From assembly GCF_003201195.1 (NCBI RefSeq), contig NZ_QICQ01000007.1:29585-93584 (forward strand): 64,000 bases of DNA, written 5' to 3'. A program made the position numbers and the translations under genes. The DNA comes from Nitrosomonas eutropha. GTDB lineage: Bacteria; Pseudomonadota; Gammaproteobacteria; Burkholderiales; Nitrosomonadaceae. The notes beneath the pieces are model-generated. The model did not search any database, was not told the DNA's origin, and saw nothing but the letters and a program-made list of their open reading frames with translations. This document shows, piece by piece, positions 6,869 through 14,512 of the stretch (its first letter is position 1; every line of letters starts with the position of its first letter).

Positions 6869-7119
6869 TGGAATTAATCGAATACATAAAAAAATTATCT
6901 ATAAGTGATCGTAATGATTTCGCCGTTTGTTGCGAAACCTCATTTGCACACCTGAGAAATATTGCCTACGGATACAGGCGTGCTGGCGAATTGTTATGCA
7001 TCAACATTGAGCGCGAATCGGGTGGATTAGTTAAATGTGAAACCCTCCGCCCCGACGTTGACTGGGGCTATCTGCGCAACAGTCGCCCCCAGACCAAACC
7101 CATACAGGAACAATCATGA
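6868..7119 (+). CDS. YdaS/Cro-like helix-turn-helix regulator
   Basis: An 83-residue small DNA-binding protein in the position of lambda Cro. The layout (MELIEYIKKLS, then FAVCCETSFAHLRNIAYGYR as the helix-turn-helix) is that of YdaS-type antitoxin/Cro proteins. It should antagonise the repressor after induction. The start at 6868 was chosen because it follows the -10 box directly; an upstream in-frame start at 6850 lies inside the operator. Its stop overlaps the next gene's start in ATGA, so both are made together. Confidence 0.7.
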   Translation: MELIEYIKKLSISDRNDFAVCCETSFAHLRNIAYGYRRAGELLCINIERESGGLVKCETLRPDVDWGYLRNSRPQTKPIQEQS

Positions 7120-7421
7120 CGCCATTGTCATCTGCGGTTGCTGAAAGATCACGCAAGGCGCATTCATTGGTATTGCAGCGTCTTGCATCGGTAGGACAGG
7201 TGAAGGTGGCTGAGATGATCGGCACGTCGGAATCGACTATCTCCCGCTTCGTCAATACCGACCTGGAACGTTCCTGCCAGATATTGGCAGCACTGGGATT
7301 GAAGGTGGTGCCGATTGAGCTTAGATGCTATGAGCCGCGCAAGATCGCCATTCTGATGGAGTTAGCGCGGGATCACTTGAATCAGCTTGAGACAGTAGAG
7401 CAGCTGTCTTTTGATGACTGA
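7116..7421 (+). CDS. CII-like phage transcription activator
   Basis: A 101-residue protein resembling lambda CII-type regulators: a helix-turn-helix at about residues 28-50 (VKVAEMIGTSESTISRF) followed by a leucine-rich helical segment (ILAALGLKVVPIEL) and a helical C terminus. Its position after the Cro-like gene, with an ATGA overlap, is that of cII in lambdoid phages. It would help decide between lysis and lysogeny, possibly by activating the repressor gene. The assignment is from sequence pattern and position. Confidence 0.65.
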   Translation: MTPLSSAVAERSRKAHSLVLQRLASVGQVKVAEMIGTSESTISRFVNTDLERSCQILAALGLKVVPIELRCYEPRKIAILMELARDHLNQLETVEQLSFDD

Positions 7422-7542
7422 CGGGGAGGGCAGAATGATCCCGTCTACAGAATTACTCCCTGGCATTTCCTTGCCTTACCGCAGCGGGCAGCGTGGGCTC
7501 CCCCTTTCTCTCCTTATCCCACGTAGCCGGATGCCCGCATTT

Positions 7543-7821
7543 TCAGGTGACGGTTATGTCGATATGTTTTCCGGCTCGTGTGGCCAGGGTGATCAGCATA
7601 TCCAGGCTAAATTTTTCCCATTTTCCACGCATCAGATCGGATACACGAGACTGGCCAATGCCAAGTGTTTTAGCAGCTGTTTCCTGCGTCCATTCACGTT
7701 CGCGGATTGTTTTGCGCAGGTTGCTCATCAATTCTGCCCTCAGAGTATAAATGGCCGATTCTTCTGGCTTAAACCCAAGATCTTTGAATACGTTTCCGCT
7801 GGATTTGGTAATTTTTTCCAT
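7543..7821 (-). CDS. HigA/XRE-type antitoxin
   Basis: A 92-residue helix-turn-helix protein of the COG5606 type. The DNA-binding segment is at about residues 44-65 (TQETAAKTLGIGQSRVSDLM), in the usual context RELMSNLR...W for toxin-linked regulators. It follows the toxin gene by six bases, the toxin-first order typical for HigBA-like pairs, and should bind and neutralise the toxin and repress the operon. It lies on the minus strand in an otherwise plus-strand early region, which suggests separate control and later insertion. Confidence 0.85.
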   Translation of the reverse strand: MEKITKSSGNVFKDLGFKPEESAIYTLRAELMSNLRKTIREREWTQETAAKTLGIGQSRVSDLMRGKWEKFSLDMLITLATRAGKHIDITVT

Positions 7822-7827
7822 CGATTG

Positions 7828-8145
7828 TTACTCCTTCATGATTTGCTTGTAACGCTGTTCTGCCAGCGCTATGTCGTGTTTGCTGGTTTTCTGCGTTTTC
7901 TTGTGGAATGCATGCAGGATATAAACGGCGTCCTGCATTTTTGCCACGTAAATTACACGCCATTCGCCCATTACGTGGATCCTGATTTCGTAGGTACCTG
8001 GTCCAACGGAGAGCATCGGTTTGAAATCGGATGGCATCAGTCCTTGTTGCACGGCGAAAAGCTCAAAACCAACTGCCTTGCGGGCTTCTTCCGGAAAGTT
8101 TTTCAGATCGTCGAGGCTGGATCCAATGAATCTAAGCGGCTTCAT
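7828..8145 (-). CDS. RelE/HigB-type toxin (phage Gp49-like family)
   Basis: A 105-residue protein of the phage-derived Gp49-like toxin family (COG4679). Typical features are MKPLRFIGSSLDDLKNFPEE at the start, GTYEIRIHVMGEWRVIYVA in the centre and YILHAFHKKTQKT near the end. Members are ribosome-associated RNases of the RelE fold. The start at 8145 was chosen over one 12 codons upstream because homologues begin with MK.LRF. With the antitoxin it forms an addiction module in the prophage. A 12-bp direct repeat upstream may be its operator. Confidence 0.85.
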   Translation of the reverse strand: MKPLRFIGSSLDDLKNFPEEARKAVGFELFAVQQGLMPSDFKPMLSVGPGTYEIRIHVMGEWRVIYVAKMQDAVYILHAFHKKTQKTSKHDIALAEQRYKQIMKE

Positions 8146-8153
8146 AGGCTGAA

Positions 8154-8198
8154 TTATATAAATATCATGATAATTTATCAATGTATTTATATAAATAT
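8154..8198. promoter_or_regulatory. AT-rich direct repeat between toxin and primase genes
   Basis: TTATATAAATAT occurs at 8154-8165 and again at 8187-8198, 33 bases apart, about three helical turns. The two copies lie in the short gap between the divergent toxin gene and primase gene, and could be the antitoxin operator, a promoter region for both, or an unwinding element. Confidence 0.4.
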
Positions 8199-8210
8199 GG
8201 GTAAGTATAA

Positions 8211-10544
8211 ATGACCCCTAACCGGATCGATTTCAAGCGAATTGCTGATGCTGCACTTGGCCGTGCACATGCGCTGGTGCCTCAGTGGTTGCCGGGCGGT
8301 GATACGGCCGGGGCTGAATATAAGTGTTTGAATCCGACACGTTCTGATCATCGTAAGGGGTCGTTCTCGATCAACCTGGTATCCGGGGTATGGTCTGACT
8401 TTGCGACTGGGGATTCCGGTGCTGATCTGATCAGTCTGTATGCGTATATCCATTGTCTTTCGCAGCTCGATGCGGCCAAGGCAGTCGCTGAGCAGGTAGG
8501 GATCGATCTGGAGTCATCTGTTCCGGCAAAAGAGGAAAAATCGTTGGATAAGCCAGCGAGGAAGCGATCTCTTTGGGTGCCAATAGTGCCGGTGCCAGAG
8601 GATGCACCGCCGGCACCGGTTGCGCATCCGGTGCGCGGGCGATCCGTCAAGCACTGGGATTATTTCGATCAGGAAGGCCGTGTGCTGGGTGCTGTGCACC
8701 GGTTCCAGACTTCTGATGGTGGCAAAGAGATTTTGCCATGCGTATTTGCGCAGCATGAGTTATCCGATAAGCGTGAGTGGCGCTGGATGGCTTTCCCGGA
8801 GCCGAGGCCGCTGTATGGGTTGCGTCAGCTTGAGCTGCACCCTGAGCGGCCGGTGCTGCTGGTGGAAGGGGAGAAGTGTGCGGATGCGGGCAGGGTTGCG
8901 CTTGAGGATGAATTCGTATCAGTAAGTTGGTCAGGTGGCAGCAAGGCGGTAGATAAATCCGATTGGCAGCCACTGGCTGGTAAGGTGATTTATGCCTTCC
9001 CGGATTGCGATGCGAAACGTGATGCTGTCGGCAATCTGCTGCCTGAGCATAAGCAACCAGGGATGGTGGCAATACTCAAGATACGGGATTTGTTGCTCAA
9101 GCTGGATCCTGCAACGAAGTTTCGGCTAGTACCGATTCCTGCCCCCGGTGATAAGCTGGATGGCTGGGATATCGCGGATGCAGTCGAGGAAGGCATGCCG
9201 AAGGAAGCGTTGCTGGTATTGATTCGATCGGCGCCGGAATGGCAGGCGGAGCCTGAAAGGGCTGAGCGGCAAAGTGCTGGTGAGGGTGATGATGGGCCGC
9301 CCTGGTCTGTCAGGGATTTGGTATGGGATGGCAAGAAACCGGCCGCCTGTCTGTCGAACGTGTACGACATCCTGGAGCACGATAAAAAATGGCGAAATGT
9401 GATCGCCTATGACGAATTTTCTTACCGGGTGGTGAAGCTGAAACCACCGCCATTTGTGGGCGGTGAAACGGGTGAATGGAACGGGGATGACGATGTGCAG
9501 ACCTCGATGTGGATCACGCGTAAATATGGCTTTGCTCCCCGGGAAAACATGACTGCGCTGGCGGTGGAATCGCTGGCGAGGTTTCACAAGTTTAACCCGG
9601 TGCAGGATTATCTGCGCTCCCTGAAATGGGATGGTATTTCGCGCGTGGATGACTGGATAACTGATTTCATCCATGCCCCAAAGTCAAAGTATGTCTGGCG
9701 GGTTGCCCGCTGGTTTCTGGTGGGGATGGTTGCGCGCGCGATGCGGCCCGGTATCAAGTTTGATTATTGCCTGGTACTGGAAGGCGATCAGGGACGCGGT
9801 AAATCATCGCTCCTGCGCGTTTTGGGTGGTGGGTGGTTCGGTGATACCGATCTGGATCTGCACAGCAAGGACAGCATGTCTGCGCTGCGTGGCAAGTGGT
9901 TGTATGAGATCTCCGAGCTGGGATCGTTGGCTCGTTCCGAAGCAACCAAGCAAAAGTCATTCTTTTCGCGCGAGGTGGATGAATTCCGGCCGGTTTATGG
10001 GGCGCGTGAAGTACGTTGCCCGCGTCAGCTGGTGTTCTGTGGAACCACCAATGAGTGGGAATGGAACAAGGATCAGACAGGCGGCCGGCGGTTCTGGCCA
10101 ATCGAATGCACAGGTGAAATCAATATCGATGGCCTGGCAGCGGTGCGGGATCAGTTGTTTGCCGAGGCGTATCAGATTTATCTGTCTGGTGAACGCTTCT
10201 GGCCAACCAACCGCGAGCAGATCGATATTTTTAACCCGGAACAGTTCAGGAGGAGTGTATCGGATAGCTATCTGGATATGATCGAAAATTGGATTGCAGA
10301 ACAGTATAAGGAGTTCTGCATTGCGGATGTGGCAACCGATTGCCTGAAGATCGACGCGGCACGACTGAGCAGGGATGTGCAGACGCGGATCGGCAGTGCA
10401 TTACGGAAGTTGGGCTGCAGGAGGATTGAAAAACGCACGCACGCCGTTACCCGATACTGGTACAAGGCCCCCCAAGAAATGGGCTCAGGTCATAAATCGG
10501 GACAGGATGATGCGAAAGGAGAGGATCGTGGCATCGATTTTTGA
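8211..10544 (+). CDS. Phage primase/helicase-type replication protein with VirE domain
   Basis: A 777-residue replication protein. The first 100 residues resemble the N-terminal part of phage primases (CLNPTRSDHRKGSFSINL, WSDFATGDSGADLI). A toprim-like segment follows near LLVEGEKCADAGRVAL, about residues 218-235. The C-terminal half is the VirE family ATPase: Walker A GDQGRGKSS at about 525, an acidic KWLYEISELGS segment, and TTNEWEWNKDQTGGRRFWP. It should prime and drive phage DNA replication. The 9-bp inverted repeats right behind it are a likely origin. The start ATG at 8211 has GGGTAAGTATAA before it, an acceptable ribosome site. Confidence 0.85.
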   Translation: MTPNRIDFKRIADAALGRAHALVPQWLPGGDTAGAEYKCLNPTRSDHRKGSFSINLVSGVWSDFATGDSGADLISLYAYIHCLSQLDAAKAVAEQVGIDLESSVPAKEEKSLDKPARKRSLWVPIVPVPEDAPPAPVAHPVRGRSVKHWDYFDQEGRVLGAVHRFQTSDGGKEILPCVFAQHELSDKREWRWMAFPEPRPLYGLRQLELHPERPVLLVEGEKCADAGRVALEDEFVSVSWSGGSKAVDKSDWQPLAGKVIYAFPDCDAKRDAVGNLLPEHKQPGMVAILKIRDLLLKLDPATKFRLVPIPAPGDKLDGWDIADAVEEGMPKEALLVLIRSAPEWQAEPERAERQSAGEGDDGPPWSVRDLVWDGKKPAACLSNVYDILEHDKKWRNVIAYDEFSYRVVKLKPPPFVGGETGEWNGDDDVQTSMWITRKYGFAPRENMTALAVESLARFHKFNPVQDYLRSLKWDGISRVDDWITDFIHAPKSKYVWRVARWFLVGMVARAMRPGIKFDYCLVLEGDQGRGKSSLLRVLGGGWFGDTDLDLHSKDSMSALRGKWLYEISELGSLARSEATKQKSFFSREVDEFRPVYGAREVRCPRQLVFCGTTNEWEWNKDQTGGRRFWPIECTGEINIDGLAAVRDQLFAEAYQIYLSGERFWPTNREQIDIFNPEQFRRSVSDSYLDMIENWIAEQYKEFCIADVATDCLKIDAARLSRDVQTRIGSALRKLGCRRIEKRTHAVTRYWYKAPQEMGSGHKSGQDDAKGEDRGIDF

Positions 10545-10551
10545 TTTCATG

Positions 10552-10813
10552 TTCCTAACCTTCCTAACCTATGCGCTGAGGTTAGGAACCTTGAAACCCT
10601 CATGGACAGGGCTTCTTCCTAACCTTCCTAACCTTCCCTACCTGTTTCCAATATACATGTGTACGCGTTATGCGCGCGACGCGCGACGTGTCAATTCTAT
10701 ATATAAATAACTTTTATTTTAGGTTAGGAAGGTTAGGAAGGTTAGGAAGAACAAGCAGGCACGCGGCTTTAGAGGTTCCCAACCTAGTTCCCAACCTAGT
10801 TCGAGGTTGGGAA
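10552..10813. repeat. Array of 9-bp iterons in both orientations, candidate replication origin
   Basis: TTCCTAACC occurs at 10552-10560, 10561-10569, 10616-10624 and 10625-10633, and inverted (GGTTAGGAA) at 10580-10588, 10722-10730, 10731-10739 and 10740-10748. A variant TTCCCAACC lies at 10776-10784 and 10788-10796, inverted at 10805-10813. Arms 10615-10637 and 10727-10749 are perfectly complementary over 23 bp. An AT-rich stretch (10693-10720) lies between them. No gene is present in 10545-10852. Position just after the primase gene and tandem iterons beside an AT-rich core suggest an origin; a transcript folding into a long hairpin is the alternative. Confidence 0.6.
10788..10813. other. 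10-bp perfect hairpin at the end of the iteron array
   Basis: TTCCCAACCT (10788-10797) and AGGTTGGGAA (10804-10813) form a perfect stem with a six-base loop. It lacks a clean T tract, so it is more likely a binding site for the same factor as the iterons than a terminator. Confidence 0.5.
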
Positions 10814-10852
10814 GGTTTGGTCAGATAAATTGACATGCTATTAAGGGGATAA

Positions 10853-11092
10853 GTGGATTACGGAAAAGATTTTCGGCAGGCAACACAGCAGGTTGTGGAG
10901 TTATCTCGCTTTGAGCGACAGGTAATTAATCGACGTGCGAAGGAGTTGGCGCAATTGGCAGAGATTGCATATAGGGAAAAGCTGATAGAGATTGCGCTCC
11001 TGGATAAAGATATGGATGGCACGATTGACCTGATGGTGATTAAGAGATCTATCCCTGAAATCGATTCTGAAATGGGTGCTTGTGATGGATAA
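10853..11092 (+). CDS. Small phage early protein, helical
   Basis: A 79-residue protein with a GTG start preceded by AAGGGG. It is mostly helical and charged (VVELSRFERQVINRRAKEL, then AYREKLIEIALLDKDMDG). No family recognised. It is the first of four closely spaced small genes that lead to the Q-like regulator; its end overlaps the next start by a few bases. Confidence 0.5.
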   Translation: MDYGKDFRQATQQVVELSRFERQVINRRAKELAQLAEIAYREKLIEIALLDKDMDGTIDLMVIKRSIPEIDSEMGACDG

Positions 11093-11264
11093 GGATGAGG
11101 TACGCCAGTTGTTTCCGCAGTGCATTGCCTTTGCAGATGAGTGCCGGCGTGTGTTTGGCGATGATATCCAGCTGGTCTACGTGGAAGAAAATGGCCGATC
11201 GCTGGGTAAGCGTGGCGAGGCCGGTATGAAAACAGCTTTATCCGGTGATGTGAATAATCCATGA
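11085..11264 (+). CDS. Small phage early protein
   Basis: A 59-residue protein beginning MDKDEVRQLFPQCIAFADEC, with mixed charge and no recognised domain. The ATG at 11085 was preferred to a GTG at 11076. It overlaps the previous gene by eight bases, and its stop overlaps the following ATG in ATGA, so translation is likely coupled. Confidence 0.5.
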   Translation: MDKDEVRQLFPQCIAFADECRRVFGDDIQLVYVEENGRSLGKRGEAGMKTALSGDVNNP

Positions 11265-11446
11265 GCGGCGTGCTATTCAGTTGGATGTACGGTGATCCGG
11301 CAGAGGTGGTGGATCGGTTGCGTTCTTTGCGGGAACGGTTGGAGCAAGCAGAAAAAGAGCAATTGGTACGGGAGCGTCGCAGGAAGGCCCGGCGGATCCG
11401 GAAACTGGTGAAGGCAGCAAAAGCGGGAAAGTTAAAGGAGAGGTGA
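11261..11446 (+). CDS. Small highly basic phage protein with coiled coil
   Basis: A 61-residue protein. The first 15 residues are ordinary, then a continuous charged helix with leucine spacing (VVDRLRSLRERLEQAEKEQL) runs into an arginine/lysine-rich tail (RERRRKARRIRKLVKAAKAG). The tail could bind nucleic acid. It starts in an ATGA overlap with the previous gene. No family recognised. Confidence 0.5.
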   Translation: MSGVLFSWMYGDPAEVVDRLRSLRERLEQAEKEQLVRERRRKARRIRKLVKAAKAGKLKER

Positions 11447-11447
11447 G

Positions 11448-11828
11448 ATGGAAGAAGCGATCGTCGTCAGCAGGTTGTGCAGGTGGGCAAAGTGGAAGCT
11501 GGGCAGTGGCAGGCATCTGGGGTTTAAGTCACAGGTTAACTTTGTACGATTGGCTGGTGAGGAAGCGGTGTGTCCGGATTACGATATCGATAGAGAGTGT
11601 ATTGAAACCAATGACGCGATCGAGCAATTGCCGGAACTTTACAAACTGGTGGTGCGGGTCGAATATCTGAGCGAGTGCAGAAATGACGGTGAGCGTGCGG
11701 TCAGGATTGGTGTTTGTAAAAGGTCATTTATATCATATAGATCAACTGCTTATAAATATATCGGTGAATTTTTGATGAAATCTCAAAGAAATCGCTTGCA
11801 CATGGTGCACGATTTTGGCATGATCTAG
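11448..11828 (+). CDS. Putative Q-like late antiterminator
   Basis: A 126-residue protein. The opening SRLCRWAKWKLGSGRHLGF and the segment IEQLPELYKLVVRVEYL followed by RAVRIGVCKRSFISYRSTAY resemble phage antiterminator Q or sigma-region-4-like late regulators, in which a helix-turn-helix binds near the late promoter. Its position is right: last early gene, directly before a strong terminator (11876-11900) and the late genes. The assignment is by pattern and place; a sequence search would be needed to separate Q from other late regulators. Confidence 0.5.
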   Translation: MEEAIVVSRLCRWAKWKLGSGRHLGFKSQVNFVRLAGEEAVCPDYDIDRECIETNDAIEQLPELYKLVVRVEYLSECRNDGERAVRIGVCKRSFISYRSTAYKYIGEFLMKSQRNRLHMVHDFGMI

Positions 11829-11875
11829 GCAAAGTGGCGTTGGTGCGTGATCGTGCCGAAAACGCTAAACAGAGA

Positions 11876-11900
11876 CCCGTTCCCCCGAACGGGTTTTTTT
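11876..11900 (+). terminator. Strong terminator between the Q-like gene and the late genes
   Basis: CCCGTTC (11876-11882 after the first C) pairs with GAACGGG around a four-base C loop, followed by seven T. A terminator at this place, before HNH and terminase genes, is the classical target of Q antitermination. Confidence 0.8.
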
Positions 11901-11914
11901 ATGGCCGTTTGAAA

Positions 11915-12238
11915 ATGAATCAGGATCGCCAGACATCTGCACAGCGTGGTTACGGTTATCGCTGGCAGAAAGCCCGGGAAGGTTACCTGCGTAAGCATCC
12001 TCTATGCGCAGATCATGGGCGGCGTGGCCAGATCGTAGCGGCAACAGTTGTTGATCATGTTATCCCGCATCGGGGTGATAGCAAGCTGTTCTGGGATTCG
12101 GGTAACTGGCAGTCTTTATGTAAGCATTGCCATGACAGCCACAAGCAGAGGCTAGAGAAGTCCGGAATTGATGCGGGCTGCGATTTATCTGGTATCCCGC
12201 TGGATTCCAACCACCACTGGAATCGAAAGAATTTTTAA
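11915..12238 (+). CDS. HNH endonuclease of the DNA-packaging module
   Basis: A 107-residue HNH nuclease. The core is VVDHVIPHRGD...WDSGNWQSLCKHCHDSHKQR, with the His-Asn-His residues and the CxxC metal-binding pair, and a first cysteine at LCADHG. In HK97-like phages with cohesive ends an HNH protein next to the terminases assists cos cleavage and packaging. The start at 11915 (MNQDRQTSAQRG) was chosen because the upstream in-frame stretch contains the terminator. The presumed cos region lies directly behind. Confidence 0.85.
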   Translation: MNQDRQTSAQRGYGYRWQKAREGYLRKHPLCADHGRRGQIVAATVVDHVIPHRGDSKLFWDSGNWQSLCKHCHDSHKQRLEKSGIDAGCDLSGIPLDSNHHWNRKNF

Positions 12239-12244
12239 ATGATC

Positions 12245-12302
12245 AGCCCCGGGGGGCGGGTCAAAGTCTACAGCTTTTCGCCTCCTGACCGCACTCCCCT
12301 CT
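12245..12302. other. Candidate cos region between HNH and terminase small subunit genes
   Basis: The gap 12239-12369 has no gene. Its first half (CCCCGGGGGGCGGG, then a T-poor stretch, then CCTCCTGACCGCACTCCCCT) resembles the conserved G-rich/C-rich block that lies between HNH and terS genes in cos-type HK97-like phages. The comparison is from memory and the cut positions are not assigned. Confidence 0.4.
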
Positions 12303-12369
12303 CTTTGTGCATTACCGCGAAATTGGTATGGGGGTATAAGTAATTGATAAGTAAGTTATATAAAGAATT

Positions 12370-12834
12370 ATGAGAGGAAGATATCCTAAGCCGACCCATC
12401 TGAAGATTGTTGAAGGCAATCGTGGGAAGCGAGGGGTCAACAAGCAGGAGCCAGATCCGGCTTACCTCAATGACCTGGCCGCTCCAGATTATTTTTCTGC
12501 TGGTGCAAAAATTGTATGGAGTGAGATCGTGCCAGGCTTGCGGGAAGCAAAATTGCTGACCGAAGTGGATGTTCCGATGCTGCATATGGCGTGCGAAGCC
12601 ATTGCCACATATCGTCGGGCTGCACTGGAATGTGGGCAGGAATATACCGAGCCCGGTGCCAAAGAAAGAAAATCGATCAGCTACTGGGAGATGGTCAAGT
12701 CCATGGCATTCAAGCAGGCCATGACAGCACTGCAGCAGTTCGGCATGTCGCCGGCTGCACGCACACGTATCGCCGTTCAACCGCAACAGACATTACCTGG
12801 ACTTGAAGAAACATCCGAAACCTACCTCACGTGA
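12370..12834 (+). CDS. terS: P27-family terminase small subunit
   Basis: A 154-residue terminase small subunit of the P27 family. It opens MRGRYPKPTHLKIVEGNRGK, the typical start for this family, and has the helical core (SEIVPGLREAKLLTEVDVPM) with a C-terminal motif FGMSPAARTRI. It binds the cos site and brings DNA to the large subunit. Upstream is the candidate cos region, and its last 32 bases overlap the next gene. Confidence 0.9.
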   Translation: MRGRYPKPTHLKIVEGNRGKRGVNKQEPDPAYLNDLAAPDYFSAGAKIVWSEIVPGLREAKLLTEVDVPMLHMACEAIATYRRAALECGQEYTEPGAKERKSISYWEMVKSMAFKQAMTALQQFGMSPAARTRIAVQPQQTLPGLEETSETYLT

Positions 12835-14512
12835 TCCGGTGACAACCTATGCCCGGAAAGTAGTGGCTGGGAAAATAGTCGCAGGCCCGCATGTCCGGGC
12901 AGCCTGTAACCGGCACCTGGAAGATTTAGAGCAAGCTCCTTCACGGGGCTTTTTTTTCGACCTGGAAAAAGTGAAGCGCATCATTGGCTTTTGCCGGGAT
13001 GTGCTCAAACTAAACGGTGGCGAATATGAGGGCAAGCCCTATATCCTGTTGGACTGGCAGGCATTCATCGTCGGCAGCTTGTTCGGCTGGGTCGATGTAG
13101 AAGGCTTGAGACGTTTCCGCGTGGCCTATGTAAGCACCGGGAAAGGCAGCGGAAAATCGCCACTTGCCGCCGCAGTGGGTCTGTATGGTCTGGTGGCAGA
13201 TGGGGAGGCGCGTGCTGAGTGCTATTCAGCGGCAACAAAAAAAGATCAGGCCATGATTCTGTTTCGTGATGCAGTGGCGATGGTAGATCAATCTGCCATC
13301 CTGCGAGATGCACTGATCAAAAGTGGAAAAGGATCGACGGTCTGGAACCTTGCTTACCATAAGTCAGGCAGCTTCTTCCGTCCGATCTCGTCCGATGATG
13401 GACAGTCCGGTCCTCGTCCGCATATCGCACTCATCGATGAGATCCATGAACACAAAAATAATTTCGTGGTGGAGATGATGCGGGCCGGTACCAAAAGCCG
13501 TCGGCAGGCGTTGATCTTCATGATCACCAACTCAGGGTCGGACAAGACCGGCCCATGTTGGGATTATCACACTTACGGCACACAGGTAGCTTCTGGACAG
13601 TTGACCGACGATTCATTCTTCAGCTACATCTGCGCACTGGATGAAGGTGATGACCCGATCAACGATGAATCCTGCTGGGACAAAGCCAACCCCAGCCTGA
13701 GATTCGGCCTTCCGGGCTATCGCTATATCCGTGAACAGGTGCGGGAAGCGAAGGGTATGCCGAGCAAAGAAGCCGTGGTGCGGCGCCTGAATTTTTGTGA
13801 ATGGACTGGAGCAGATGCCCCTTGGATCTCGGCAGATGTATGGATGGATGCCCGTCGCGACTATGACTGGCGCAATCTGCGGAGCCGGCGTGCATGGGGT
13901 GGGCTAGATTTGGGATCCACTACAGATCTAACCGGCCTGGTATTGTGGCTGGAACCGGAAACAGCAGAAGATCCTTGGCAGCTCGTTACGTTTGCCTGGT
14001 TGCCGGAACAGGATCTGCTGCGAAAAGAAGAAGTGGATCGTGTTCCTTACCTGGCCTGGAAATCCGCCGGCTATCTTGAAACAACCCCTGGCCGTGCAGT
14101 CAGCCGCCTGGCCGTCCTGCGCAGATTGGCAGAATTACAGAATATGTTCGATATCCAATGTATTGCATTTGACAGATGGCGCATCGAGGATCTGAAACAA
14201 ATGGCTGAAGACGAAGGCATCGCCCTGCCGCCGATGGAACCATTCGGGCAGGGATTCAAAGATATGAGCCCGGCGTTGGACAAGTTTGAAAGTGCATTGC
14301 TCAATGGCGAAGTCGTCCATGATGGCAACTCGGTATTCACCTGGTGCGCCGCCAATGCCGTAACTGTTGCGGACTCTGCAGAAAACCGCAAGCTGAGTAA
14401 AAACAAAGCAACCGGCCGGATAGATCTGATGGTGGCTGCGGTCATGGGTGCGGGGATCGCACTGAACAGCGCGCGTGAAGAATCCGTGGAACCCGCACTC
14501 ATCATCCTATGA
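12803..14512 (+). CDS. terL: Terminase large subunit (Terminase_1, HK97 type)
   Basis: A 569-residue packaging ATPase/nuclease. Walker A is STGKGSGKS at about residues 111-119, and Walker B is ALIDE at about 209-213. The nuclease half carries GGLDLGSTTDLTGL and AFDRWRIEDL, the acidic metal-binding positions. The listed start is a TTG inside terS; a GTG at 12839 is the alternative. The end overlaps the portal gene in ATGA. It translocates DNA into the prohead and makes the cut at cos. Confidence 0.95.
   Translation: MKKHPKPTSRDPVTTYARKVVAGKIVAGPHVRAACNRHLEDLEQAPSRGFFFDLEKVKRIIGFCRDVLKLNGGEYEGKPYILLDWQAFIVGSLFGWVDVEGLRRFRVAYVSTGKGSGKSPLAAAVGLYGLVADGEARAECYSAATKKDQAMILFRDAVAMVDQSAILRDALIKSGKGSTVWNLAYHKSGSFFRPISSDDGQSGPRPHIALIDEIHEHKNNFVVEMMRAGTKSRRQALIFMITNSGSDKTGPCWDYHTYGTQVASGQLTDDSFFSYICALDEGDDPINDESCWDKANPSLRFGLPGYRYIREQVREAKGMPSKEAVVRRLNFCEWTGADAPWISADVWMDARRDYDWRNLRSRRAWGGLDLGSTTDLTGLVLWLEPETAEDPWQLVTFAWLPEQDLLRKEEVDRVPYLAWKSAGYLETTPGRAVSRLAVLRRLAELQNMFDIQCIAFDRWRIEDLKQMAEDEGIALPPMEPFGQGFKDMSPALDKFESALLNGEVVHDGNSVFTWCAANAVTVADSAENRKLSKNKATGRIDLMVAAVMGAGIALNSAREESVEPALIIL

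Noticed and set aside
7411..8214. Long plus-strand frame of 267 residues
   Set aside because: It lies opposite both genes of the toxin-antitoxin pair, which have clear families, and its translation has no domain or natural composition.
10375..10710. Plus-strand frame of 111 residues running through the iteron array
   Set aside because: The first half is a shifted reading of the primase end, and the rest only translates the 9-bp repeats (LPNLPNL).
10552..10813. Possible CRISPR array
   Set aside because: Repeats are 9 bp, occur in both orientations, and have no regular spacers; no cas gene is near.
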